Positions 1 to 10,585 of a DNA stretch of 64,000 nt are shown one piece after another. The translations under genes and the position numbers were made by a program. The DNA is taken from contig CM077157.1 of the NCBI GenBank assembly GCA_039583875.1, positions 76,322,346 through 76,386,345 of the forward strand. Direction: 5' to 3'. A model generated the notes under the pieces. It had not been told where the DNA came from. It did no database searches and saw only the letters and a program-made list of their open reading frames with translations. How positions within the stretch are numbered: position 1 is the first letter of the stretch; each line of letters starts with the position of its first letter. Origin of the DNA: Platanthera guangdongensis (taxonomy: Eukaryota; Streptophyta; Magnoliopsida; Asparagales; Orchidaceae).

Positions 1-698
1 TTGATGATTATTTATTTATTTATTTTGAATCAATTAGCAATAAAAATATATTGTGCCAATTTTATTTTAACAATAACATTATATGACACAATGTTAAAAT
101 AATTTTATTTTTGATTATGGGCGATTGACAAATTAATTACTAACAATACTATTTTCATCAAAACGACACATAATTTTTTAATAACTTACACTATAATTAA
201 AAGACATACATGATCAAATATATTTAATGCATACTCAATATCGAGATATAACCAAACTTTCATACATTAACAAACTTTCATATACCATGAAACTTGTTTT
301 CATATATCAACAAACAAATTACATATATTATCAAACTTTCATATATACATCATCATACTTTCATATATATACATCATCAAACTTTCATTTATACATTAGG
401 ATCAAAGTTTTAATATATAACCAAAACAACAATATATTTCCCTTTGTTTGTTCTATGAGTGTGAGTAAACACTTTTTTCATGATGCACCGATATCTCTTC
501 ATTATCCTTACACTACAATGCAAAAAAACATAATAGTCTTGCATGTCAATTATAAGCATGTGCACAAATCTTGCAAAAAATATACACAGTAAAAAAATAA
601 TATTACATAAAATCTTGTATACATGCACACAAATATACACACAGTAAAAGAAAAATAAGACATCATCATTCAAATTTACATGTAAAGTTGACTACTTA
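1..698. repeat. Tandem unit copy 1, left part (AT-rich)
   Basis: This stretch matches the starts of copies 2 (52356 on) and 3 (58137 on) almost base for base, up to the Gypsy insertion at 699. It is AT-rich, with many short repeats of the type aaactttcatatata, and I see no convincing gene. A 121-codon open frame at 227-592 recurs in the other copies but is low-complexity and looks accidental. The unit resumes at 42526 on the far side of G1. Confidence 0.9.
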
Positions 699-724
699 TG
701 TAACATCCCAAATTTCAGTATGAG

Positions 725-1290
725 AAAATATTGGGTGACACGGCCTGGGACACGAGCGTGTCCCAGGGCGTGTCCCGCTCAGGTTGAGCAGTTGGGTGCG
801 TGGTCGACGGAATTCGATCGACAAAGTGTACGGGAGGTACATGCCCTTTGACACGGGCGTGTCAGGGGGCGTGACCTAGGGCGTGTCCTCCTTCGTGTCG
901 ACACTCGAATCTTTGGTCGACAAAAGTGGTCGACAGAGGGAACACACCGTGCTACACGGGCATGTACCATCCAACACGGGCATGTCGGAGGGCGTGTCCC
1001 CTCTGGTCGACGAACTGCGCTCGACGATCATCGAGTGGCAAGCAAGGGGTACACGGCCTGTGACACGGGCGTGTCATAGGGCGTGTCCCGCTGTGTCGAG
1101 AGGTCAATAATTTTCTCTCGACGAGGTGTCGAGTGGGTTACACGCCCTGGGTCACGGGTGTGACTGGACCGATACGGGCGTTTACCCTGGCCGTGTTCTA
1201 TTTTGGATATGTCAGATTGAGTCGGTTCATGTGTCGCTTAAGGTACACGCCTTGTGACATGGGCGTGTCATAGGGCGTGTCAGGCCCGAA
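725..1290. promoter_or_regulatory. CpG palindrome array in G1 U3
   Basis: Short inverted repeats recur through this block, mainly GACACG-GG-CGTGTC and its partner GGGCGTGTC, mixed with GTCGAC and TCGACGATCxTCGAG. The block lies just upstream of the TATA-like sequence at 1366, where an enhancer or binding-site array would sit. The 3' LTR keeps the same array (28500-28850 and 40690-40900). Function is not shown; the position and repetition are what I see. Confidence 0.7.
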
Positions 1291-1365
1291 AAGTGATTTT
1301 GTCCGAGTTTTCTGGCCGTTCATTTCCCTGTTCTGGATCTAATGGTCCAGGCTTCTTTCCTGTGG

Positions 1366-1373
1366 ATAAAAAG
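1366..1373 (+). promoter_or_regulatory. TATA-like box of G1 LTR
   Basis: ATAAAAAG within tggATAAAAAGGcc, followed after some 40 bp by a CT-rich then GA-rich leader, as expected for a plant core promoter and 5' UTR. The 3' LTR has the same sequence near 40986. Confidence 0.5.
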
Positions 1374-1462
1374 GCCGGAATGAGGAATAATTTCCTCATT
1401 TTCATTCTTCTTCTTCTTCTCAAAGAGAGAGAGAAGAGAGGTCAAGGGAAGGAGAAAAGGAG

Positions 1463-1666
1463 AAGGGAAAGCCAGTTGCTGGAGGAGCTGCGGAGTGCGA
1501 ATTGAAGATCCGAGAAAGGATTCGTGAAGGCAAAGCCGAGGCGGTGACTTCTGTCCGGCTACTTCATGGCACCGAAGCGATCTTCAAGGGTAACGATCTC
1601 CTTCTTGGACATCGAAGTCCTTTCTTTATGCATGTGGGTGGGATCCTCCACCAAGAGGTGGATTTC
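1463..1666 (+). other. LTR-encoded leader ORF ending at a splice-donor-like site
   Basis: A 68-codon open frame sits downstream of the TATA-like box. In the 3' LTR the same frame begins with ATG (41087) and is also exactly 204 nt to the donor; here the first codon is AAG, so this copy has lost its start. It ends at TTC followed by GTAAGT (1667), a good plant 5' splice site, with the cut between codons. The gag frame opens at 3071 directly after a tgctAG acceptor, also between codons, so joining 1666 to 3071 keeps the frame. I counted about 15 substitutions and no indels between the LTR copies. The peptide has no recognised domain. Splicing is inferred. Confidence 0.45.
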
Positions 1667-1934
1667 GTAAGTGATTCCGTGTTTGAGTTTGCATCTAGAG
1701 CCGGAAGTGTGGAGTACGGCATATGCATGCTGTGTGAAGCCCATCTAGACGGGTAGTCTGGATTGGTGATGATCATGTGTAAACCAGAGAAGACTCCGTG
1801 GATTTGATTATATGAAAGGTTTATGTGTTGTGGAATGAATGTATGAATGGATGTGGATTATGGATGTCAGGAGACTTTGCATAAGCTCCTGGTTATGTTG
1901 AGAGATTAATGGGTAGTGTGGCTGGGGGAAACGC

Positions 1935-2165
1935 GGGATGAACCTAACTTGTTACACCACATGTTGTGGGTTGATCTGTATTAGTGAGGATCAATGGGTG
2001 GAAATGTCTAGGAGGATGTGAGGAGGACCCTACTTGCTGCACCACATAGTGTGGGTCGATCGGATATAGGTGAGGGGTCGATGGGTGGTAATGCCAGGGG
2101 AGCCTCGATAGACCTGGCTTCCACACCACAGGGTGTGGGTCGATCTGCTCTGGTTGTTTGTGGAT
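1935..2165 (+). repeat. Three degenerate ~75-bp tandem repeats in G1 LTR
   Basis: Three related blocks share 'caccaca..gtgtgggt-gatc' followed by 'gatgggtgg(t)aa' at about 1955, 2040 and 2130. The same triplet is present in the 3' LTR (about 41575-41765), so it predates insertion. The caccac/gtgtgg core is itself a weak inverted repeat. Confidence 0.65.
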
Positions 2166-2907
2166 GCTGTGAGGTAGTACCTCTGAGTGGTATGGACGGG
2201 ATGTCGCCAATAGTAAGATTGGTGGACAAGGATTGAACCGCCCAACCAACAAGTGAAGAACCTCTGATCGGCGGTGTACAACTGGGATACCCAGTACACC
2301 AAGAAGGTGCCCTGAGTGCATAGAGCGTCTGGTGGATACCAACGTTTGTGATATGATTGTGATTGGTAGTGTTGATTCATATAATTATGACAATGCATAC
2401 AGGGAAGGAATCACTGCCTCAGGTAAGGGATAGGGTCGTTATAAGTGGTCAGATAAAGCTGACCGTTACTTTGTTTGCCGCTCTCGGGTGGATAATGAAT
2501 TGCAAGTATTGATGCTTGAATTGAATTGCTTGAGCGCAATGGAGACTTGCTGCTAAAGGCCCTCGAAGGCCGTGCGAATCGTGGTTGGATTTCATGTGTG
2601 GCCGGCCTGCGTGCCGATGTACGAAAATGTATTTGTGTAAAGAGAAACCTGTAAGGCCTTAAGGACATATGTGGGTGTGTTGTATACATTCCTGGTTTGG
2701 ATATATAAATGTGGAGTTTATATAGTAGTGAACATTCTTTGAGTTGAGTTCATGGTAACTTAAAATGCTGCGCTAGAATGTATTGAGTTAGGATGCGAGT
2801 AGATTTTGATTTCCATAAGTAATTCCGCCACTTGTCTGTGATATATGGCGTAGGGACCCGGCCGGACCCACCGTTATATTCCACGTGACGAGTGAGGGCG
2901 TTACAAA

Positions 2908-2925
2908 GTGGTCTCGAAGCCAGGT
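2908..2925 (+). other. G1 primer binding site (iMet-tRNA type)
   Basis: tggtctcgaagccaggtt follows the LTR by two bases and resembles the standard TGGTATCAGAGCC primer site complementary to initiator tRNA-Met, with a few substitutions. Confidence 0.7.
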
Positions 2926-3070
2926 TGAGATTATTTGGGAGGGAGAACATAATTGAACTCACGAATGTCCACTAGGAATGTATTCCATGTACGAAAGGGG
3001 CATGCGTGTGTAGTCAATTTATAATTACCGTTATGATATGGTAGATTAATGGTGTTTTGTACATTGCTAG

Positions 3071-3440
3071 GTGGCGAGGAGTGGTGCTGGGCAGTCAGAG
3101 CCCCAACGATCTGATGTGAGTGCAACACCCGTTGAAGCGCCTACGCCTCCTTCAGCGGAGACCATACGGGTGGTGACGGAGACGGTGCTTGCAGTACTAC
3201 AGGCACAACCTAATGGGCAGACAAGGCCGGCAGGGGTACCAGTACGGCCTGGTGCAAGGCAAGAGCGCGCGATAGTTGTGGTGGCGGAGCAAGCAACGAA
3301 TGAGTCATTAAAAAGCTTTATGGAGTTTCATCCACCTACGTTTGGTGGGGCGATTTCCCCAACGCAGGTGGAAGATTGGTTGGCTCGAGTAAAGAGGATC
3401 CTGACTGCAATCAGGACAGTAGAGGAGCAGAAAGTGACTC
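3071..3440 (+). pseudogene. gag: G1 gag, segment 1 (N-terminal part)
   Basis: Gypsy-type gag (capsid/nucleocapsid precursor). The frame opens at GTG 3071, directly after an in-frame TAG (3068-3070) that is also an AG splice acceptor. There is no in-frame ATG until the FMEFHPPTFGG motif some 80 codons in, so the start is either a mutated ATG or is supplied by splicing from the LTR leader ORF. The first ~75 residues are Pro/Ala/Glu-rich linker; then comes the retrotransposon-gag region (TFGG, QVEDWL). The frame has no stop. It is cut by SIRE-1 at 3440 and resumes in frame at 12121. Confidence 0.85.
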
Positions 3441-3467
3441 TGAAAGTCCACCTAGTGTCAACTACCT

Positions 3468-3496
3468 TCACCTATGGGGGGGGGGGGAATAGGTGA
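3468..3496. repeat. Hairpin with poly-G loop in SIRE LTR U5
   Basis: TCACCTAT and ATAGGTGA (8-bp arms) flank G12 plus one A. Equivalent structures are at 10614-10640 (G11, one arm base changed), 31679-31711 (A-interrupted G run) and 39115-39143 (G12). On the element's own strand the loop is poly-C. Conservation in four LTR ends of two elements argues against sequencing slippage. Confidence 0.7.
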
Positions 3497-4436
3497 CGTG
3501 CAACGTTTTTGCGGAATTAGAATTGTACCTGCACACGAAAATAAAACAACACAGCAAAGAAGGTACAAAAGCAATTTATAGTGGTTCCCCGATTTGGGTA
3601 CATCCACTTTCCCCCTTCGACCTATCTCCCAACAAGGGACGACTCGGTCACTTCACCAACAAGATTGAAATCCAATCCTTGCACTATCGGAAGGAACCCT
3701 TCCACACGTAGGAGACACACTCCCACAACACGGGTTGCACCCAACCCTTACAACTAGGAACCAACGTTCCTTTACAACAAAAGTAAAACTAGAATGTACA
3801 AGAGATACAAACTACTTTCGGAGACTAAGGTGTCCCTCTTCGTTTGATGACGTGTTCAAGAAGTCACGAAGAGTCCACAACCCTAGATCTCTCTTGGAGA
3901 GAATCTCCCCGGAACCGGCGGCGGCAAAGAGGGCGGCGGCTTGGTTCACGGGATCGGCGGCGACAACGGTGTGCGGCTGCTTTACTTAGGAGATTCAAAC
4001 TTCGTAGCAAAGCCAGCGAGGTCTTCCAACGGTCACACTAGGATCGATCGTCTCGTTCGATTCGGACGGGAAAAGTTTTCCCGATCAACAAATCAAGAGA
4101 CAAAGGATCTTCGGTTAGACAGTGAGACGCTATGCTTGGCTAAGCTTCTGTCGACGGGAGATCTGGAATAAACCACGATCAAGACCGGCGATCAACTTGC
4201 TCGAGCGGCGACGGCGGCGGCGGCGGAGCGGAAATCGCGATCTAGGTCACGTCGCGGCTCGTCTTTTTCAAATCTTCTTCGCTGCTTTACTGTTCAAAAA
4301 TACGCGTGTATTTATACAGTAAAATACTCTTTTATGACCGTTATGGCTCCCACCTGAAGAAACCCTAAAAGCGGTTCAAAATAGAGCCTTAACATTTGAT
4401 CCGGTCCAGTGGGATCCAGAAATTGTCTAAGGCAAA

Positions 4437-4775
4437 ATCGGCGAGAATCGAAGGTGCTTCTCGTCGAATCGGCGAGAATCGAAGGTGATTCTCGTCGATT
4501 CGGCGAGAATCAACGGTGATTCTCGTCGATTTTGACTTGATGACACGCTCTGATAAGCCGGAAAGACACGGCGAGAATCAGCCAGTGATTCTCGATGATT
4601 CGGCGAGAATCACTAGTGATTCTCGGCGATTATTACTTAGCATCGGAGTTGCTCGCTTTGAAGTAGCTGGATCGAGTCGGCGAGAATCAGCCAATGATTC
4701 TCGACGATTCGGCGAGAATCACTAGTGATTCTCGCCGAATCGGCGAGAATCACTTGGTGATTCTCGTCGATTTAT
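4437..4775. promoter_or_regulatory. Palindrome array in SIRE-1 left LTR
   Basis: Repeats of GGCGAGAATCA / TGATTCTCGCC and the variants TCGTCGA and TCGACGA. The segment 4705-4742 is a perfect 38-bp palindrome centred on CTAG. In element orientation the array lies about 120-470 bp upstream of the TATA box, in U3. The partner LTR has a shorter array (11580-11785). Confidence 0.8.
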
Positions 4776-5107
4776 ACTTAGATGATTTTTCGTCTTTCCA
4801 CCCATGATGTGCTCCTTGACCCATCCTTGCTCCTTGTCTGCTCTTGCAAGATCACAGCCCTGTACTTGAAAGTAAGTGCACTCCAATGGAGAGAGTACAC
4901 GTAGGCCAACACACTGATCTGCTCAACGAGGGATTACGTCGTGCAGACCCGTGTATATTGACCTACTGCACCCTGACGTTGGTGTGTACTTAGCGTAGAA
5001 TAACTGCAATCACAACTTAAGAGGTTTCATCAAATACATTGTGAATTCATCTTAGCTTGACAGGAGGCTTCGTCAAATCCGGGTAATTGTGGATACATTA
5101 CCCAACA

Positions 5108-5118
5108 ATCTCCCCCTA
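5108..5118 (-). other. SIRE-1 polypurine tract
   Basis: On the minus strand AGGGGGAGAT directly precedes the LTR start TGTTGGG; this is the plus-strand priming site for reverse transcription and confirms the element's orientation. Confidence 0.8.
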
Positions 5119-5419
<301 letters not shown>

Positions 5420-7788
5420 CTATTGATTTTTGGCTAGGTCATCCTTATGTTTCTGAGCCAAAAACTTCTTTCTTTGCCTTTCAGCGTACTCCTTGGGCTT
5501 TGGATAGTATCTGGGAGGAGGAGCTTTATCTGCCGCAGTGTTGGTCCTGAAGAAGATGTTCCGTTTAGCTTCATATGTTTTGTGCAGCTCCCACTCATGT
5601 TGGCTGTATACATCGTTCCGATTGATTTCCCCTTTTTCTTGTAGCCAGAATGTGCCCAAGATGATACTCTTTGATACCAGACTCCACTTTTCATTTCTTA
5701 CTTCCTCCTCCTTCAGTCTGATTCTCTTTTCAGCTTGTGTTTCCTTAGATGTCCCTTCTTGCGATTTTCTCTTGTCCCTGGCTTTTGCTAGGGCTCCTTG
5801 GTCAAACATTGCCATCAGTTTTGCCTTGGAGGTGGCCCTAGCAGCCCTATGAGCATCTGCTTCACTTAAAGGAGCTTCTTCAGCACTGGTTCCCTCATCA
5901 GCCGCAGTATTAATTTTAGGAGCAGGAGTACCCTCGGGATTTTCAGGGATATTAACGCCTAACGCTTGTTGGAGCATCCACCAGCAACTGTCATAAACAT
6001 ATTTGTTTGACTGCTCAAAGTTTTTGATGATGATTTCTTGAAGCTCGGCCATCTTAGCTATATATTCTTTCTCCCCCTTTTTGGCTTCGACTGCAATGGA
6101 GTTTGCATAAGAATGCAGTGACTCATCAATGTGCTTTGTAGTCCTGGAGAATTCAGTGACCAAGGTTTGTTGATTGGTGTTAAGAGTTACCATATTACCA
6201 TCAAACTTTTGAATGTATTTGCTACGACATGAGCATTCTGATTTACGATTGCGAGAGTATCGGTGTTCCTTTTTAATATGTCCATAAGAAGAGTGACAGC
6301 TTGGCCGGCCGCTGTGTACTTATCTTCAAACTTCTTTTCCATCACGTCCAGTTTGTGATTGATCTCCACCATGTTCTTGAGCATGAGATTCTCAAATTTC
6401 TTAATCCTTTTTAACATTTTATTTTGAGCATTCTCAAAAGATGCTTTGAGCTCATCCACTATACCTTGAATGACATTCACGGTGTGATTGGCTAGATCAG
6501 CTCGTAGTGGATGGTCCTAAGGCACTCCTTGGCCTTACTCTTCATCAGATGCACCTGTAGAGCTGGACACGAGCACAGTCTCTAAGGGGGGAATACTTGC
6601 TGCCTCTGTAGATTTCTCGGAAGTACTAGGCAGTCTCTGCTGAGAGGACTCCCCCTCCACTGTTGCACCAATTGTCTCAGGAACGATCTCAGGAGCGTGC
6701 ATGTCAGATGGAACTTCAGTGATGTCCTGAGGCTCCAATGCTTCCTGTCCCACATTTCCTTCTTCCTCGTCTTCATCGTTCATGAAATCATTCTCAGCGG
6801 CATTGTCTTCCAAACCTTCGTCAGCAGTCTCCTCTACAGCACCTCCGACTCCTAGATCGTTCAGGTGCAGGGCAGTCTCATTCTCCAGCACAGCTTCACT
6901 TTCTTCTTGTATATCCGCCACTGCATCTCTGGCTATCTAAGAGATGTCAGATACGATATTAGCATAAGCGGGTAGAGGCTCCCCCTCAATTCCTGCAGTC
7001 AGTGCATCAAGAATTTCACTGGGGATTACTACGGAATCAGCCACAGTTCCGTCCTCGGCTGGAGATACTTCTTGTTGTTCTACCACGGCAGCCTGCCCAA
7101 TGCGTCTCTCCCATCTGTCAAAGACACTCGAGTCCATTTTCTTCAAGTAATGTAGAGGAACGCCTTTACTTATGTCATACTTATCTTCGTTTAACTGATT
7201 GAGATATAGACTGATGATTCGGCCAAAGCTAGGAGATCTGATAGTGTCCTTTATCTTCTCAAAAAGCAATGCCCACCAGTTGAATCTTTTTCTGCAGACA
7301 ATTGCCACAAGTATCTTGAACATGTCCGCAGAGATGTGGTCATGTGAACCCGATTTGCATATGAGTACCTTCCCAATGATGTCTGACAGAAGTTTCCCCT
7401 CCTCATTCATATCCTTTCGCTTTATCGATTTAGTTCCTCGAGCGAGTCCACAGAATAATAAAGTCCTGGTTTTATCCTGCTCCTCCAGATAATCCTCGTG
7501 CGCAGAGCTAGTGAGCTGCAAGTGTTGGGTCAGCTTGCTTGCAGACATCTTGATCTTTGCCCCTGCAACCTTGCTCTTGATGAGAGAGTCTTCATTTCGG
7601 AGTTTGGCGGTTGCGAAGAACTCCATCACCTCCTTGTCCAAGATTTTGCAAGGGTGTTCCAGTATGAAGGAGAGTCCAGCCTATTCAAGCATAAGGATGA
7701 TGTTTCTGAATTCATCCGAGGCATGTGAGAACCCGGTTCGAACCAGCTCACATCCAGTGATCAGTCCAGCGGTTGTCCTTGGAGCCAT
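5420..7788 (-). pseudogene. Env-like (post-pol) ORF of SIRE-1, decayed
   Basis: This is the extra ORF that Sireviruses carry after pol, often called envelope-like. The start chosen is ATG at 7788; the frame runs through an amber stop near codon 50, a TAG at 6937-6939, two stops around 6535 and 6510, and a frameshift near 6190, and ends at 5420. An N-terminal domain (about 7600-7100) matches the Copia-B ORF: D-I-I-GKVL..K....HD, then FNW..LLFEKIKDTI, FGRIISLYL and a final DRWERR. It is followed by an acidic linker, a predicted coiled-coil (about 6190-6480) and a Lys/Arg-rich C-terminal part. I see no signal peptide or clear membrane segment, so the envelope label is doubtful. Expression may use a separate promoter or splicing, since no pol lies upstream. 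Confidence 0.75.
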
Positions 7789-8661
7789 TGCAAACCTAGG
7801 GAGAGAATCCCGACTTTACGCTTAATCAAAAGTCAAAAGGGAAGCGACACTAGTAATAAAGTCCTTGTAAGGATGAGGATGTGGTTACCCAAAAGCGTAG
7901 ACGGTGAGTTAGTTTGACAAAGACGACGGACACCCGGGAGGTGCACGCGACTGTGATTGATCGAAACTGCGGAGAAATCCCTGGACGAGAGAGAGGAGAG
8001 ATCCACGGAAGGCAATCGGTGAGATCGACGGGATTCTTCATGAGTTGCGGGATTCTTGCACGTCGAGATCGACGGAATTCTTCACGAGTTGCGGGAATCT
8101 TGCGGGATGTCGACGGAAGGGGAAGAATCGGCGAGAGTCCTTCGGTGAGCTTCCTGCGGAATATGAAGGGTCGGCGGGATACTGTGCGATATCGACGGGT
8201 TTAAAGGGATTTTAACGGGTTTCCGTGTGAAGAGCGAAAGGCTAAGGTTCGGCGGAAGTCTTCGGGTTAAGCAGGTTTTAGCGGGTTTCTAGTTTGTCTA
8301 AGTCGAAATCGAAGGGATTCTTTAACAGGAATCTATGGGTTAAGAGACATGCCAGATTCTCGAAGTCTTCTGATATCAAGACAATTAAAAAAAAAATCTT
8401 CTAAATATATATATATTTCTTAAAGCCAATATATTTAGGGTTTGAACCGTGCTTTTCCATACATTTCTTGATGTCAAGATTTCCAATGACGTATCTTCGT
8501 TGTCGAGATTTCCAATGACGTATCTTCGTTAGTTTTCAGTGAACTGATTTACGCCTGTAGATGTTAGTTCTCGAATCTACCAGTGGAATTTCCGATAAAT
8601 CTTCATTGATGTGTCTAAGGTTTATGTTTACCGCGTTAACCTATCCTTAGGTGTACACACA

Positions 8662-8705
<44 letters not shown>

Positions 8706-8920
8706 AATGTCGATACAATATGACTCAAGTCTTGGGGCTGATCAAAAGTACCTGGGATTATGAGAGTTATCATTTAGCCCCTCTGGTTAAAACATACCAG
8801 GTGCTCAATGTGAGTATGCCCATGTACATATCACTTCTGTTATTCCAGATGCTTGTTCCAATTCAGTCTTGAAACATCTACTGTCTAGTTCCCATTATAT
8901 TTACGGGAACCTAGACTGCC
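7789..8920 (-). other. Pol-deleted spacer and leader before env-like ORF
   Basis: About 1.1 kb without coding motifs where pol should be. The half next to the env-like ORF (7850-8330) has repeated short motifs of the type cgggattctt/cgacgggatt. On the minus strand a pyrimidine tract ctctccctAG lies just before the env-like ATG, a possible splice acceptor. A (TA)n run sits at 8659-8702. The remainder (8703-8900) is unrecognised. Confidence 0.6.
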
Positions 8921-8945
8921 CTGCAAAAGAGAGTTACTTTACCTT
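8920..8945 (-). other. Gag-pol junction relic of SIRE-1
   Basis: On the minus strand gag ends CCTAAG, GTAAAG, TAA and a few bases later TTTTGCAG followed by GG. The segment from GTAAAG to GCAG is 22 nt. The same place in SIRE-2 (36692-36714) and Copia-B (16418-16457) has a stop followed by a TGCAG, with pol in the +1 frame. The pol deletion starts right after this point. Confidence 0.6.
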
Positions 8946-10511
8946 AGGAACCCAATATATATTGGGTCCTAGGTTCTTGTTAGCATAAACACTCGACTGC
9001 CTTCATTCAGAAATCCTGTCAGGAAGACTACCTCTGCCCAGAAGATGTGGATAGGCCCTTGCCCTTGACACAGAGGGGTTGTGCCAACAGTCTATGGCAA
9101 AGTGTCCCACCTTGCCACAGCACCAGCACGTGTGAATGTTGTATCTCCGCTTCTGACCTGATCTAGTGACTGAGGTAGTCATGAGCCTAGGTCCAAACGG
9201 GATAGACCTGGATCTGCTCCCAAAATTGCCTCTTCCACCGTGACACGTGGAAGGGTGGAAGGAATGCATGTAGCGAGCGTCATGAGGCCTGGGAGGTGGT
9301 GCCTTCCTTTCAGGCAGCCCCCTTCCAGAGGCCCCATGGGAACTTACTGCATGACTTCTAACCACCCTTTCCTGTGTCCTCGGGTGGTGAGAAGCGTTCT
9401 GAGAGCTGATACCAGCAGATTCACGTGGAGTTGGGGCAGTGGCCGAGAATACAAAGGGCTCAGAATGAGCCTTAGGTATTCTCTCATGGGTGGCCATGAC
9501 AGCCCTTGCACTATGGGTGTCTCCACATGAGGACAGATCACCCTTGCAGTGACCACGATTATTCCTGTGATCATACCTGAAGGCATGATGAATACCCTTC
9601 CTACCTGGAGTGGGGGGTCGGAATACCGTTTCCCCATTTCTCCACGAATTGATAATTCGGGAGATCCACCCATTTTCTTCCTTTCTCTTTATAGCATCAA
9701 CCTTGGAAAAGTTAGATACTATCCTTTTCTCATTCTCTAGACTACTCTCTAGATCAGAGATTTTAGAGTCCTTGACCTTGTTGGATGCCAATTGGAGAAC
9801 CAACAAGATCTTCAGCCGAACAATCTCCTGAGCTTGTTCTTCAACAAGTAGGTTGCTTTTCTGAAGGGCTCTCTTCAGAGAATCAAGATTTTCTGAAGGG
9901 AAACAATTCCTGTCTTCAGAAACTTCAAGAGAGATGGGGCAAGATGAAGAAGTTACCTGCTCTTTAGTGTTATTGTCATTAGAGCCAGTGACCGTTGTAT
10001 CATCCTCATCAGAACTGCTTTCCTCAATTTCTTCTTCAGTCTCTGACAAGGACACTGGAGCTCTGATGCTGTCCGATTGATCCTTGCCTTCATCTTCAGA
10101 GGTGAGGACCCCCACATAGGCTTCATCCTCTAGTTGACGGCAGAACCCAGCTTTCTTTGATCCCCCCATCAGCTCTGAGATCATTACCCACATAGATTTG
10201 ACCGTCCCACATTTTTCCAATCTAGAGCGAGAAGGTCCAGACCAGCTATCCATGATAATCTGACGAATCATCTTGTCCAGATTAAATAATGAGAGTTCCG
10301 TCTACGACATCTCAGTAATACACTTGGGCACTTGGATATTCTTTCCAGAGCCGGAGGTCTTCATAGGAATAAAAGGACCCTCTTCCAGGATGAAAGATGC
10401 TCGAGGATCGATAGCCTCCAAGTGATACGACACTCTCATCTTCCAGACGGGATAATACTCCTTTATGCATGTGGGAAGTCTTAGTGGAGAGATCTCATGA
10501 TCCAGCTCCAT
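8934..10511 (-). pseudogene. gag: Gag of SIRE-1
   Basis: Copia-type gag. It starts at ATG 10511, about 60 nt inside the PBS, with an N-terminal region (YYPVWKMRVSYHLEAIDPR) matching the SIRE-2 gag start. One frame reaches the TAA at 8934 with two internal stops (about 10302 and 9003). The C-terminal part carries a single CCHC zinc knuckle, CWCCGKVGHFAIDCW (about 9085-9130). Compared with SIRE-2 gag, the central capsid-like region and the first zinc knuckle (CFGCNKPGHVVADC) are missing, so the protein would be shortened as well as interrupted. Confidence 0.8.
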
Positions 10512-10569
10512 GCTTCTGACACTGGTGGCAGGATTCTACTCAAGCTGTTAACCTTTTTGATGAGTAACC

Positions 10570-10585
10570 TCCCTCTGATACCACT
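10570..10585 (-). other. SIRE-1 primer binding site
   Basis: On the minus strand the LTR ends GGACTTTCA and is followed by agTGGTATCAGAGGGAGG, the initiator tRNA-Met primer site usual for Copia elements. Confidence 0.85.

Larger units (their letters stand above)
699..2905 (+). repeat. G1 5' LTR (2207 bp)
   Basis: It is bounded by TG and CA and followed directly by the PBS. It aligns with the split 3' LTR (28484-28847 plus 40690-42525, together about 2200 bp). Over the first 150 bp I counted roughly 12% differences, but that part is CpG-rich and mutates fast; over the 204-bp leader ORF the difference is about 7%. In order it holds a CpG palindrome array, a TATA-like box, a CT/GA-rich leader, an open leader frame, a three-fold degenerate repeat and the TTACA end. 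Confidence 0.9.
3441..5107 (-). repeat. SIRE-1 3' LTR (1667 bp)
   Basis: Read on the minus strand it runs TGTTGGGTAATG...GGTGGACTTTCA. It is about 137 bp longer than its partner at 10586-12115, mostly because its palindrome array is larger. A TATA box on the minus strand (TATAAATA, 4309-4316) lies downstream of that array. Near the terminus is an inverted repeat around a run of 12 G (3468-3496). Open frames of 60-85 codons inside both SIRE LTR families are LTR sequence, not genes. Confidence 0.92.

Noticed and set aside
227..592. 121-codon frame repeated in copies 1 and 3 (58359-58724), partly in copy 2
   Set aside because: Low-complexity Tyr/Ile/Ser-rich translation of AT-rich simple sequence, with start and length varying between copies; no domain or splice logic.
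3493..4322. Sets of 60-85 codon frames repeated at 3493-4322 and 10637-11467
   Set aside because: They lie antisense within SIRE LTRs and recur only because the LTRs are homologous; no protein features.
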